From contig JAEWAE010000073.1 of NCBI GenBank assembly GCA_023391835.1, positions 1-41,128 on the forward strand: DNA of 41,128 nucleotides, given 5' to 3'. Origin of the DNA: Bacillota bacterium (lineage in GTDB: Bacteria > Bacillota > Clostridia > Oscillospirales > Ethanoligenentaceae). The position numbers were made by a program, and so were the translations under genes. Each line of letters starts with the position of its first letter. Within the stretch, counting starts at the first letter, position 1. The notes under the pieces were generated by a model. The model did no database searches. It saw only the letters and a program-made list of their open reading frames with translations, and was not told the origin of the DNA. Positions 14,017-22,816 of the stretch are shown piece by piece.

Positions 14017-15183
14017 TTATTTCCGGCGATTGAAAATGCTCATGATGTCGAAATACTCGTCGTCGGCCGCCGCAGCCCGGGAGGGCGCCGCCGGCGACGG
14101 ATTGGAAGCCGGGGCCTTGGGCTTGGGGGACGCCGCCTGCCCGGCGGCGGAAGCGGCCGCTTCCCGCGCGGTCTTGGCTGCCTGGAAGGCTTTGTGCTGC
14201 GCGTCGGCGGTGGCTTCTTCCTGTTTGCTGTTTTCAAAGCCGGTCGCGATGACCGTGATGTTCATTTCATCCTCCAGCGAGTCGGTGAGCGCCGCGCCCC
14301 AGATGATGTTGGCGCCGGGGTCGGCAGCCTCGGTGATCATGGAAGAAGCGGTTTCGACTTCCTCGAGGCCGATGTCGGGCGACGCCATGACGTTGATGAT
14401 GACGCCCCGCGCGCCAGTGATGGAAGTCTCAAGCAGGGGGCTTGAAATGGCCATGCGGGCCGCCGACTCGGCCTTATCTTTGCCGGAGGCGCGTCCGACG
14501 CCCATGTGGGCGTAACCCGCGTCCTTCATGACGGCGGTGATGTCGGCGAAATCCAGGTTGACCAGCCCCGGCACCTTGATAAGATCGGAAATGCTCTGCA
14601 CACCCTGCCGGAGCACGTCATCCGCCACCATGAAGGCGTTGGCCAGCGTGATCTTCTGCTCCGAAACGAGCTTCAGACGTTCGTTGGGAATGATGACCAG
14701 CGAGTCGACCTGTTCCCGCAGCGCCATGATGCCCGACTCGGCCTGCTCCATACGCCGCCGCCCCTCAAAAAGGAAAGGCTTGGTGACGATGCCGACGGTC
14801 AGGATGCCCAGCTCCTTGGCCACCGAAGCGATTACCGGGGCCGCCCCCGTGCCCGTGCCGCCGCCCATGCCGGCGGTGATAAAGACCATGTGGGTGCCCT
14901 TGAGGGCGTCGGCAATCTCATCCCGGCTCTCTTCCGCGGCCCGCTGGCCTTTTTCCGGGTTGGCCCCTGCTCCCTGGCCGTGGGTGAGCTTGTCGCCGAT
15001 CTGCAGCTTGTGCGTGGCCTGGGACATGAGCAATGCCTGACGGTCGGTGTTGATGGAGATGAATTCCACCCCCTGCACGTCCGAATTGATCATGCGGTTG
15101 ACGGCGTTGTTGCCGCCTCCGCCCACCCCCACGACCTTTATCTGAACGATATTGTCAAAATCGTTGTCCAGTTCGAAAGCCAT
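14017..15183 (-). CDS. ftsZ: Cell division protein FtsZ
   Basis: FtsZ is the tubulin-like GTPase that polymerises into the division ring. The 388-residue protein has VGVGGGGNNAVNRM near 18-31 and the tubulin signature GGGTGTG at 107-113. The synergy loop NLDFADIT lies near 209. An Ala/Pro-rich linker runs from about 322 to 372, and the conserved C-terminal peptide DEYFDIMSIFNRRK binds partner proteins. The ATG at 15183 follows GGGGAGGAC. It is last in the dcw cluster, 134 bases behind ftsQ, and has its own promoter in that gap. The usual neighbour ftsA is absent. Confidence 0.98.
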   Translation of the reverse strand: MAFELDNDFDNIVQIKVVGVGGGGNNAVNRMINSDVQGVEFISINTDRQALLMSQATHKLQIGDKLTHGQGAGANPEKGQRAAEESRDEIADALKGTHMVFITAGMGGGTGTGAAPVIASVAKELGILTVGIVTKPFLFEGRRRMEQAESGIMALREQVDSLVIIPNERLKLVSEQKITLANAFMVADDVLRQGVQSISDLIKVPGLVNLDFADITAVMKDAGYAHMGVGRASGKDKAESAARMAISSPLLETSITGARGVIINVMASPDIGLEEVETASSMITEAADPGANIIWGAALTDSLEDEMNITVIATGFENSKQEEATADAQHKAFQAAKTAREAAASAAGQAASPKPKAPASNPSPAAPSRAAAADDEYFDIMSIFNRRK

Positions 15184-15229
15184 TTAAAAGTCCTCCCCAG
15201 ATTAGGATTGGCCGTACCATCATAACGCT

Positions 15230-15258
15230 ATTTTACTGTTTTTACCGGGATTATTCAA
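15230..15258 (-). promoter_or_regulatory. ftsZ promoter
   Basis: TTGAAT (15253-15258) and TAAAAT (15230-15235) with a 17-base spacer lie on the minus strand in the ftsQ-ftsZ gap, about 47 bases before the ftsZ start. Confidence 0.55.
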
Positions 15259-15317
15259 GACGTATCGCCGGATTTCCTCTGAATTCCGAAAGATTATGCC
15301 GTGGGAAGCGGCGCGTA

Positions 15318-16133
15318 TCAAGACGGGATAAAGCTGGCTCGATTGCTCTGGGCGCTTTGAGATACGTCGAGCGTTCCCTTCTCGGCGGTGCCGATTTTGG
15401 AAGTGAGCAACCCCGCCGCGAACTTGATCTTATAGGGGATATCCGAAGACGTGCCCAACACGATCGTGATGCGCCCGTCGTACCCCGCCGTAAGCTGATA
15501 AGAGTTGCTCACATCCAGGTCGGTGATTTTGTCAAGCTTCGCGGATCGAATCTCCGAGAGGATGGTCTGTGCCTCCTTAAGCTGGGTCAGCGGTGTGCCG
15601 GTGATCGGCCGGCCCGCCTGGACGGTGCCGAAGCTCACCCCCTTGATGAGCGGCAGCGACGCATACTGGGAGGCGTCCTTTGCGACGGCGACCACCTTCC
15701 ACTGCTTGTCCAACGCCGCCACGCCGTCTTTGGTCGAGGCCACATAGGCGAGGACGTTTTTGGTGACGGCGATGGTCACGTCCGTGAAGGGGCGGTAATG
15801 AATCTGCGCCGATGCCACCATCGGCAGGGCGGAGCAGATTTTCTGGCCGGCTTTGCGCCCGCTGACCGCAAAAAGAGGCATGCCCGTGTGCAGACCGGAG
15901 GCCGCCACGACCTGGGGAGCGGTGTAGCCGGCATCGCCCGTCACGGTGATACGGCCCACGCGCAACAGCCGCCAGCCCCCCGCCCCGACGCCTGCCAGCA
16001 CAATGAGCAGCAGAATCAGCCTGTGGGCCAAAGGCGACAGCCGCCGCTTTTTGCGGCGGCGCCGTTTCGGGGCGGCGGCCGTCACGGTGCCGTTACGGTG
16101 CGCGCGCACCGTGACCGTTTTTTCTACCCGCAA
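15318..16133 (-). CDS. ftsQ: Cell division protein FtsQ/DivIB
   Basis: FtsQ/DivIB links early and late divisome proteins through its external POTRA and beta domains. The 271-residue protein has a basic cytoplasmic N-terminus (RRRRKKRR near 24-31) and one membrane segment near 38-57. A POTRA domain begins RITVTGDAGYTAPQVVAASGL, followed by a beta-domain with DLDVSNSYQLTAGYDGRITIVLG. The only start with a plausible site is a TTG at 16131-16133, behind a weak AGGGCGG. It sits between murA and ftsZ, its standard dcw place. Sequence identity in the family is low, so the call rests on topology and position. Confidence 0.9.
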   Translation of the reverse strand: MRVEKTVTVRAHRNGTVTAAAPKRRRRKKRRLSPLAHRLILLLIVLAGVGAGGWRLLRVGRITVTGDAGYTAPQVVAASGLHTGMPLFAVSGRKAGQKICSALPMVASAQIHYRPFTDVTIAVTKNVLAYVASTKDGVAALDKQWKVVAVAKDASQYASLPLIKGVSFGTVQAGRPITGTPLTQLKEAQTILSEIRSAKLDKITDLDVSNSYQLTAGYDGRITIVLGTSSDIPYKIKFAAGLLTSKIGTAEKGTLDVSQSAQSNRASFIPS

Positions 16134-16175
16134 TGTGACCGCCCTGCCTTTCTACGTCCTTATGTGCCCCGCGGG

Positions 16176-17432
16176 TCACTCGGCCCGGCGGATGCCGGCC
16201 CCCAGCCGGCGCAGATTTTCCTCAATATGTTCGTATCCCCGGTCGATGTGGTGCAGCCCGCGGATCTCGGTAATGCCGTCAGCCGCGAGGCCCGCCACCA
16301 CCAGTGCGGCCCCGCCCCGCAGGTCGGTGGCCTCCACCGCTGCACCGAAAAGGGATGGAACGCCTTCCACCACGGCGACCCGGCCCTCCACCTTGATGCG
16401 CGCGCCCATACGGATCAGCTCCGCCGCATGCTTGTAACGGTTCTCAAATATGTTCTCGATAAAGAGGCTGGTGCCGGAAGCCACCGTGGCCATGGCCATG
16501 GCCGGAGCCTGGGCATCGGTGGGGAATCCGGGATACGGCATGGTGCGCACACAGCGCATGGGGCGCAGCGGCCCCGCGCGGCGGATGGACAAGGTATCGC
16601 CGCCCGCGGCGATTTCGCACCCGGCTTCGGTAAAGATGGGGAGCACCGGGCTCAGGTGGGCTATGTTGACCCGGCGGAGCGTCACATTGCCGCCGGTGAC
16701 GGCGGCCGCCGCCATCCAGGTGGCGGCCACGATGCGGTCGGGGATAACCGAGTACTCGCAGCCTGCCAGCGAGGCGACGCCGCGGATGCGGACGATGCTC
16801 TCGCCCGCGCCGCGGATATGGGCCCCGCAGCGATTGAGATAGCCGGCCAGGTCGCTGATTTCCGGCTCGCGGGCGGCATTGACGATGACCGTTTCCCCTT
16901 TGGCCATGACCGCCGCCAGGAGAATGTTTTCCGTCGCCCCCACGCTGGGGAAAGAAAGGACGACCGTCGCGCCCCGCAGCCCGTGGGGGCAGGAACAGTT
17001 GAGCCAGCCGTGGTCTTCCTCAATCTCCACCCCCAGCTGGTGCAGTGCCGCCAGATGCAGGTCGATGGGCCGCGGGCCCAGCTCGCACCCGCCGGGGAAG
17101 GAAATGCGCGCCCGCCCGACGCGGGCACAGATCGCACCAAGGAACACGATGGAGGAGCGCATTTCGCGCATCAGGTCCTCCGGAATCTCATGGCGGCAGA
17201 AGCCGCCCGGGTCAACTGAAATCGTATCGCCGCCGCGCTTCACCTGGCAGCCGAGCACCTGCAGGATTCGACAGGACGCTTCTACATCCAGCAGGCCCGG
17301 GCAGTTATGTATCACGCTCGGGCCACCGCAGAGAATGGTGGCAGCCAAAACGGGAAGCGCACTGTTTTTGGCTCCCTGCACCGGCAACTCACCCGCAATC
17401 GGCGTGCCCCCTTCAATAATCAGCCTCGCCAT
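16176..17432 (-). CDS. murA: UDP-N-acetylglucosamine 1-carboxyvinyltransferase
   Basis: MurA starts peptidoglycan synthesis by adding enolpyruvate to UDP-GlcNAc. The 418-residue protein starts ARLIIEGGTPIAGELPVQGAKNSALP, with the Lys/Asn pair that contacts substrate. The active-site cysteine, target of fosfomycin, is present in PGGCELGPRPIDLHL at about residue 115. PTDAQAPAMAMATVASG is the conserved C-terminal domain motif. The ATG at 17432 follows AAAGGGTG; the frame runs 16 codons further upstream without support. Many Clostridia have two MurA paralogues, so another copy may exist elsewhere. It lies between ftsW and ftsQ. Confidence 0.96.
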   Translation of the reverse strand: MARLIIEGGTPIAGELPVQGAKNSALPVLAATILCGGPSVIHNCPGLLDVEASCRILQVLGCQVKRGGDTISVDPGGFCRHEIPEDLMREMRSSIVFLGAICARVGRARISFPGGCELGPRPIDLHLAALHQLGVEIEEDHGWLNCSCPHGLRGATVVLSFPSVGATENILLAAVMAKGETVIVNAAREPEISDLAGYLNRCGAHIRGAGESIVRIRGVASLAGCEYSVIPDRIVAATWMAAAAVTGGNVTLRRVNIAHLSPVLPIFTEAGCEIAAGGDTLSIRRAGPLRPMRCVRTMPYPGFPTDAQAPAMAMATVASGTSLFIENIFENRYKHAAELIRMGARIKVEGRVAVVEGVPSLFGAAVEATDLRGGAALVVAGLAADGITEIRGLHHIDRGYEHIEENLRRLGAGIRRAE

Positions 17433-17524
17433 CACCACGCACCCTTTCAAGCAAACCGGGGCTCCGAAAGCCCCTGCCATTTCATCTTATGCGCAGGGTG
17501 CAGGCAAGGTGCGGGGCTGTCTAT

Positions 17525-18703
17525 TCAGGTCTGCTCGACACTGGAAAAGCGGGAAACCGACAGGATCATGCCCATCTCAAACAACAGCATGACCAGCGAG
17601 GAACCGCCGTAGCTGAAAAACGGCAGGCTGATGCCGGTGTTGGGCACAGTGTTGGTGACCACCGCTATGTTGAGCACTGCCTGAAGCCCCACCTGGGTGA
17701 TCAGGCCCACGCTCAGCAGCGAGCCGAATTTATCCGGTGCCCGCATGGCGATGACATAGCCGCGCCACACCAGCAGCGCGAAAAGCACGATGACCAGCAC
17801 CGCCCCCACCAGCCCCAGTTCCTCACACACCACGGGGAAGACGAAGTCATTCTGCGGCTCGGATATATAGAGAAATTTCTGCCGCGACTGCCCGAGCCCC
17901 AGCCCCATCACGCCGCCCGAGCCGATGGCGTAAAGCGACTGGATGGTCTGCCACCCCTTGCCCTGCGGGGCTTTGAAAGGGTCAAGCCAGTAAATCAGGC
18001 GGCTTTTGGCGTACGTAATAAAGTCGGTGCGCAGCACCAGCGCCAGCAGACCGGCCGCGCCGATGCCCGCGCCGCCGAGGAACCATTTGATCGACGTGCC
18101 GCCTATGAACATCAGCACAAACCCGATGACCATGATGATGATCGTGCCCGACAGATGGGGCTCCAGCACCATAAGCACGGCGATGCTCGCCAGCACCACG
18201 ATAAAAGGGAGCACGCCGTAGCGGAAGGTCTTCATCTGGTTGTTTTTCCGCCCGGAATAGATGGCAATGAGGTGGCTGAAAAGCAGCACGACGGCGAATT
18301 TGGCCACTTCTGACGGCTGGAAGTTGAGGGGGCCGACCACGATCCAACGCTTGACGTGGCTGATGGCCGGCATGAAAAGCACCAGCACCAACAGGCCGTA
18401 GGAGGCCACCGTCACCGGCCACACCAGCTTATGAAAGATGTGATAATCCTGGGAGGCGACAAACAGCATCACCAGCACGCCGCCCGCCGCCCAGACAGCC
18501 TGCCGGCGGATGTAATAATAGCTGTCGCCGTTGTGGTTGTAATAGGCATAGGCGTAGCTGGCCGAAAACATCATCACCACGCCGACCATCAGCAGGATCA
18601 TCACCAGCACGAAAAACGGCAGATCGAAGCCGCTGCGCACCAGTTCCCGCTTCCGGCGGGCCGCCGGGACTTTCCCCCTCAGTGCCGTCTGCCGCACCGC
18701 CAT
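17525..18703 (-). CDS. ftsW: Septal peptidoglycan glycosyltransferase FtsW
   Basis: FtsW is the SEDS-family glycosyltransferase that polymerises lipid II at the septum with its partner class B PBP. The 392-residue protein has about ten membrane segments, beginning near residue 28 after a basic N-tail. Family marks include VKRWIVVGPLNFQPSEVAKF, the extracellular loop region around GWQTIQSLYAIGSGG, and the C-terminal NTGISLPFFSYGGSS. FtsW, RodA and SpoVE cannot be told apart by sequence alone; the dcw position after mraY favours FtsW/SpoVE. The ATG lies behind GAAAGGGGG. Confidence 0.93.
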   Translation of the reverse strand: MAVRQTALRGKVPAARRKRELVRSGFDLPFFVLVMILLMVGVVMMFSASYAYAYYNHNGDSYYYIRRQAVWAAGGVLVMLFVASQDYHIFHKLVWPVTVASYGLLVLVLFMPAISHVKRWIVVGPLNFQPSEVAKFAVVLLFSHLIAIYSGRKNNQMKTFRYGVLPFIVVLASIAVLMVLEPHLSGTIIIMVIGFVLMFIGGTSIKWFLGGAGIGAAGLLALVLRTDFITYAKSRLIYWLDPFKAPQGKGWQTIQSLYAIGSGGVMGLGLGQSRQKFLYISEPQNDFVFPVVCEELGLVGAVLVIVLFALLVWRGYVIAMRAPDKFGSLLSVGLITQVGLQAVLNIAVVTNTVPNTGISLPFFSYGGSSLVMLLFEMGMILSVSRFSSVEQT

Positions 18704-18731
18704 GGCGTCGGCCCCCTTTCGGTAAGAATTC

Positions 18732-19748
18732 TCAGATCAGGCCCATATCCAGCGCCGTCCACAGCACGGCGGCAAGGGAACCCACGGCCGTCACCAGCGA
18801 AAATACCGTGACGATCTTGTTTTCGCTCCAGCCGCACAGTTCGAAATGATGATGGATGGGGCTCATTTTGAATACCCGCCGCCCGGTAGACTTGAACGAG
18901 GTGATCTGGATAATATCGGACATGGTCTCGCAGATGTAGATGATGCCGATGGGTACCAGCAGCAGCGGCTTGCGGATGCCGAAGGCGATTGCGCACACCA
19001 TGCCCCCCAGAAACAGCGAGCCGGTGTCACCCATGAATATCTTGGCCGGGTGCAGGTTCCACATGAGGAAACCGAGGCACCCGCCGGCCAGCGCCGCCGA
19101 GAGGATGGTGAAGCCCGCGAAGCTGAGCACCTTGGCGCAGAGCATGAAAGCGATGGCCGCCACGAACGTCACCGAGCCGCACAGACCGTCCACCCCATCG
19201 GTGAGATTGACCGAGTTGACCGCCCCCACGATGATAAACAGCGAAAACGGCCAGTAAAACCACCCAAGCCGCCACTGCACGGCAAAAAACGGCACATCCA
19301 TTGTTGTTGCCCGATCCCCCGCCAGATATGCGACAAGCAGATAAATCCCGCCGGCGAGGATCTGCATCGCCAGCTTCTGGCGCACGGTAAGGCCGAGATT
19401 GCGCTTTTTAACGACCTTAATGTAATCATCCATGAACCCGATGAAGCCGAACATCAGGGCCATGAGCACGCCGCCGGCCATCTTGGCCTTTTCGGAGGCG
19501 GGAACGGAATGGTCATGCATCGCCATCAGGGTCAGCCAGGCAGTGAGCAGCGCGGCCAGGATGCCCCCAATGAACATCAGCCCCCCCATCACCGGCGTGC
19601 CCTGCTTGGATTTGTGCCACGTCGGCCCCACTTCGCGGATGGTCTGCCCCGCCTTGAGCCGGCGCAGATAGGGGATGAGGAAAAAGCCCAGAAGGCCCGT
19701 CACCCCACATGAAACCACCGCCGCCAGCACACTCCCGATATCCGTCAT
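18732..19748 (-). CDS. mraY: Phospho-N-acetylmuramoyl-pentapeptide transferase
   Basis: MraY moves phospho-MurNAc-pentapeptide from UDP to undecaprenyl phosphate, making lipid I at the inner membrane face. The 338-residue protein has about ten membrane segments. Catalytic motifs are DDYIKVVKKRN near 107, NLTDGVDGL near 182 and the Mg-binding HHHFE near 302. PTWHKSKQGTPVMGG near 42 is also diagnostic. The start ATG has AAGGAG eleven bases upstream, slightly long. It lies between murF and ftsW; murD, usually next to it, is missing. Confidence 0.97.
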   Translation of the reverse strand: MTDIGSVLAAVVSCGVTGLLGFFLIPYLRRLKAGQTIREVGPTWHKSKQGTPVMGGLMFIGGILAALLTAWLTLMAMHDHSVPASEKAKMAGGVLMALMFGFIGFMDDYIKVVKKRNLGLTVRQKLAMQILAGGIYLLVAYLAGDRATTMDVPFFAVQWRLGWFYWPFSLFIIVGAVNSVNLTDGVDGLCGSVTFVAAIAFMLCAKVLSFAGFTILSAALAGGCLGFLMWNLHPAKIFMGDTGSLFLGGMVCAIAFGIRKPLLLVPIGIIYICETMSDIIQITSFKSTGRRVFKMSPIHHHFELCGWSENKIVTVFSLVTAVGSLAAVLWTALDMGLI

Positions 19749-19863
19749 CTGTCCGCCCGCTCCTTTCCGATCCCGCGCCCGGCAGGCATCGGGTCCTCCC
19801 GGCGGGTCGCCCCGCCCGTCCTACGCGTTTGCCGATCCGGCGGCGTGGCCGCCCCTTCCCCCG

Positions 19864-21246
19864 TCATGGCTCGCGCCGGCTTTCACAGGCCATGCGTGCC
19901 ACATTCTCGAGCTGCATGGCCCGGCTGGCCTTGAAAAGCACCGTATCGCCCGGCTTCATCCTCACGGCCAGCGCCGCGGCCAGCTCCTTCGGGTCGTCGA
20001 AGGACCGGCATTCCGGCTCCCCGGTGCCCGGGGCGCTGCGGAACCCCTCGGCGATATGCCGGGCCTCCGGCCCCAGCGTGAGCAGTACACCCACGCCCGC
20101 TGCGCGGGCCGCGACCCCGGTGTCGAAATGGGCCTGCGGGCTGATGCCGCCCAGTTCCTTCATGTCGCCCAGCACCGCGATGCGCCGGCCCGGCACATCC
20201 AGGGCGGCGAGCAGCCCGAAGGCCGACTGCATGGAATCGGGGCTGGCGTTGTAGCAATCCTCGATGAGCCGGACGCCGTGAAAATCGACAAATTTTTCGC
20301 GCAGACCGGTGGGCGTATAACCCCGCAGCGCCGCGGCCGACTCCGTCACGGGGATTCCCAGCAGGCGGGCGCAGGCGATGGCCGCCAGCGCATTATACAC
20401 ATGATGCCGGCCGCACACGGGCAGCTCCACCCGTGCGATCTCCTCCCCCGCCGTGACGCGGAACACGGTGCGCTCCGGCTCCACAGATATAGAATCGGCA
20501 TGAAAATCCGTTTTTCCATCCCCCAGGCCGTATGTTACGACGGTTTCTCCCACGGCGGGCTTCACCGCCCGCAGGCGCACGTCGTCGGCGTTGAGCACCA
20601 GCGTGCCGCCGGGCTTCATTCCGTCGCGAATCTCGAGCTTGGCCTTCAGGATATTTTCGCGGGTGCCGAGCTTTTCCAGATGGGAGACACCGATATTCGT
20701 GATGACGGCGACGCGCGGCGACGCGATTTTCGACAGGGCGGAAATTTCGCCGAAACCACTCATGCCCATTTCCCACACGGCGGCGGTGTGCGTGCGTGCC
20801 AGATCGAAAACCGACAGCGGCATGCCGATGCCGTTGTTGCGGTTGCCTTCATTTTTGAGCACACGGTAACGGGTGCCCAGCGCACAGGCGATCATTTCCT
20901 TTGTGGATGTCTTGCCCACGCTGCCGGTGACGCCCACCGCCGGGATATCGAACCGGCGGCGGTAAGCCGCCGCCAGGCGGTGCAGCGCCTCGACGCTGTC
21001 GCGCACCAGGATCACCGGCCCGTTGTCGGCCCGACGCTGGGCGATGCAGGCCGACGCGCCCTTTTCAAAGGCCTGCTCGAGAAAATCGTTGCCGTCGAAC
21101 CGTTCGCCCCGCAGGGCCAAAAACAGGCAGCCCGGCGTGATCTGCCGTGTGTCGGTGGATATTTTATCGAATTTGGTATTGTAACAGGCCCGGCTGAGCC
21201 GGCCGCCCGTCGCATTGAGTATGAATTCCAGAGAAACCGTTTCCAT
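19864..21246 (-). CDS. murF: UDP-N-acetylmuramoyl-tripeptide--D-alanyl-D-alanine ligase
   Basis: MurF adds D-Ala-D-Ala to the UDP-MurNAc-tripeptide in the cytoplasm. The 460-residue protein has the three Mur-ligase domains. An N-terminal substrate domain contains FDKISTDTRQITPGCLFLAL. The ATP domain has AVGVTGSVGKTSTKEMIA near 107-124, with EGNRNNGIGMP after it. The C-terminal domain contains LIEDCYNASPDSMQSA. The ATG follows GGGGAGGAAA. It lies 32 bases behind murE and 115 before mraY. Confidence 0.96.
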   Translation of the reverse strand: METVSLEFILNATGGRLSRACYNTKFDKISTDTRQITPGCLFLALRGERFDGNDFLEQAFEKGASACIAQRRADNGPVILVRDSVEALHRLAAAYRRRFDIPAVGVTGSVGKTSTKEMIACALGTRYRVLKNEGNRNNGIGMPLSVFDLARTHTAAVWEMGMSGFGEISALSKIASPRVAVITNIGVSHLEKLGTRENILKAKLEIRDGMKPGGTLVLNADDVRLRAVKPAVGETVVTYGLGDGKTDFHADSISVEPERTVFRVTAGEEIARVELPVCGRHHVYNALAAIACARLLGIPVTESAAALRGYTPTGLREKFVDFHGVRLIEDCYNASPDSMQSAFGLLAALDVPGRRIAVLGDMKELGGISPQAHFDTGVAARAAGVGVLLTLGPEARHIAEGFRSAPGTGEPECRSFDDPKELAAALAVRMKPGDTVLFKASRAMQLENVARMACESRREP

Positions 21247-21278
21247 GCTTTCCTCCCCATGCGGCTGCCGCCGACGGT

Positions 21279-22724
21279 TTATTGATCCTTCAGGCCCGCC
21301 AGCACCTGGGCAACCACTTCGCGCTCGTCGAAATGATGCTTTTGGGTGCCGATGACCTGATAATCCTCATGCCCTTTGCCGGCGAGCAGGATCACGTCGT
21401 CCTTCTGCGCATGACGGATGGCATATTCGATGGCGTCCCGCCGATTTTCCACCACCACATGGGGCACCCGGCCGGTGAGACCCGGCAGGATGTCGTCAAT
21501 GATCTTTCCCGGGTCCTCGGTGCGGGGATTATCCGATGTCACAACGAGAAAATCGGCGTATTTTTCGGCCATGGCGCCCATGCGGGGACGCTTGGTGCGG
21601 TCACGGTCGCCGCCGCAGCCGAAAACTGCGACCACTCGGCCCCGGGCAAACCCCCGGATGGCCTTGAGGATCTTTTCCAGCGCGTCGGGGGTGTGGGCAT
21701 AATCGAGGATGACGGTGAAATCCCGCCCCGTGGGCACCACCTCGATGCGGCCCTTGACGCCCGGCACCCGGCCGAGCGCGGCGGTGACGCCCGCCAGCGG
21801 CAGGCCGACGGTGACCGCGCAGGCCGCCGCGGCCAGTGTATTATAGACCGAGAAGCCGCCCGGGATGCGGGAAGAAACCCGCCCGATGAGCCCCAGACCC
21901 ACCATCTCGTAATCGATGCCGTCGGGACGCAGGCGGATATTCCGCGCGGTATAGTCGGCGTCCATATTCCGGGTGGAATAGGTGACGACCCGGCATTTTG
22001 CGGCACGGATCATATCCTTGGCATAGGAATCATCCAGGTTGAAAAGCCCCGCGTCACACATGGTGAAAAGCTTCTGCTTGGCGTGCATGTAGTTTTCCAT
22101 CGTCTTATGGTAATCGAGATGATCCTGGGTGAGGTTGGTGAAAATCCCCGCCACGAAGTGCAGCCCCGCGACCCGCTGCTGGTCGAGCGCCTGGGAGGAA
22201 ACCTCCATCACGCAGTATTCGCAGCCCGTATCCGCCATGCGGCGGAAAAGCTGATGCAGCTCGAAAGGCTCCGGCGTGGTGTTTCGGGCGGGGATCACCT
22301 CGTCCCCCGCCATATTTTGTATGGTGCCGATGAGGCCGGACTTATGTCCGTTGTGTGCGAGAATGTCTTTGAGCAGAGTGCTGACGGTGGTTTTGCCGTT
22401 GGTGCCCGTCACGCCGATGAGTTTCATGCGCCGGGCCGGGTTGCCGAAAAAGTTGCCGCACATGAGCGAGCAGGCCAAACGGGTGTCTTCCACCAGAATA
22501 TGCGGCACGGACGCGTCGGTTGGGTGCTGCGCCACCACGGCGATGCAGCCCTTTGCCGCCGCGGCGGCGGCAAAATTGTGGCCGTCCGACCGGGCGCCGG
22601 CGATGCACACAAACACATCCCCCGGCCCAACCGCCCGGGAATCGGACGTGATGCCGGTGATCTCATCCTCCGGCAGAGCATCGCCCCGGTATTCCACTCC
22701 GTGCAGCAATTCCTCAAGCTTCAT
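21279..22724 (-). CDS. murE: UDP-MurNAc-L-Ala-D-Glu--meso-diaminopimelate ligase
   Basis: MurE adds the third residue of the stem peptide. The 481-residue protein has TSDSRAVGPGDVFVCI in the substrate domain, the ATP loop GVTGTNGKTT near 104-113, and TQDHLDYHKTMENYMHAK. In the C-terminal domain the specificity motif is DNPR (in SDNPRTEDP). This selects meso-diaminopimelate and so predicts DAP-type peptidoglycan. Two ATGs compete: 22736 abuts the AAAGGA, while 22724 lies 11 bases from it and gives the common MKLEELL start, which I prefer. It lies between the PASTA transpeptidase gene and murF. Confidence 0.96.
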   Translation of the reverse strand: MKLEELLHGVEYRGDALPEDEITGITSDSRAVGPGDVFVCIAGARSDGHNFAAAAAAKGCIAVVAQHPTDASVPHILVEDTRLACSLMCGNFFGNPARRMKLIGVTGTNGKTTVSTLLKDILAHNGHKSGLIGTIQNMAGDEVIPARNTTPEPFELHQLFRRMADTGCEYCVMEVSSQALDQQRVAGLHFVAGIFTNLTQDHLDYHKTMENYMHAKQKLFTMCDAGLFNLDDSYAKDMIRAAKCRVVTYSTRNMDADYTARNIRLRPDGIDYEMVGLGLIGRVSSRIPGGFSVYNTLAAAACAVTVGLPLAGVTAALGRVPGVKGRIEVVPTGRDFTVILDYAHTPDALEKILKAIRGFARGRVVAVFGCGGDRDRTKRPRMGAMAEKYADFLVVTSDNPRTEDPGKIIDDILPGLTGRVPHVVVENRRDAIEYAIRHAQKDDVILLAGKGHEDYQVIGTQKHHFDEREVVAQVLAGLKDQ

Positions 22725-22816
22725 TTTGCGGTTCATTCCTTTCGTGGCGGGAAACCGGTCGGCTTCCCGCCCATTTTGTTTGCCCGGCAGGGAATCCCGG
22801 ACGCTGCCGCCCGGCT

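Noticed and set aside
15357..17219. 620-codon plus-strand frame opposite ftsQ and murA
   Set aside because: Shadow of conserved genes; the His/Gly/Arg-rich composition is typical of antisense frames in GC-rich DNA.
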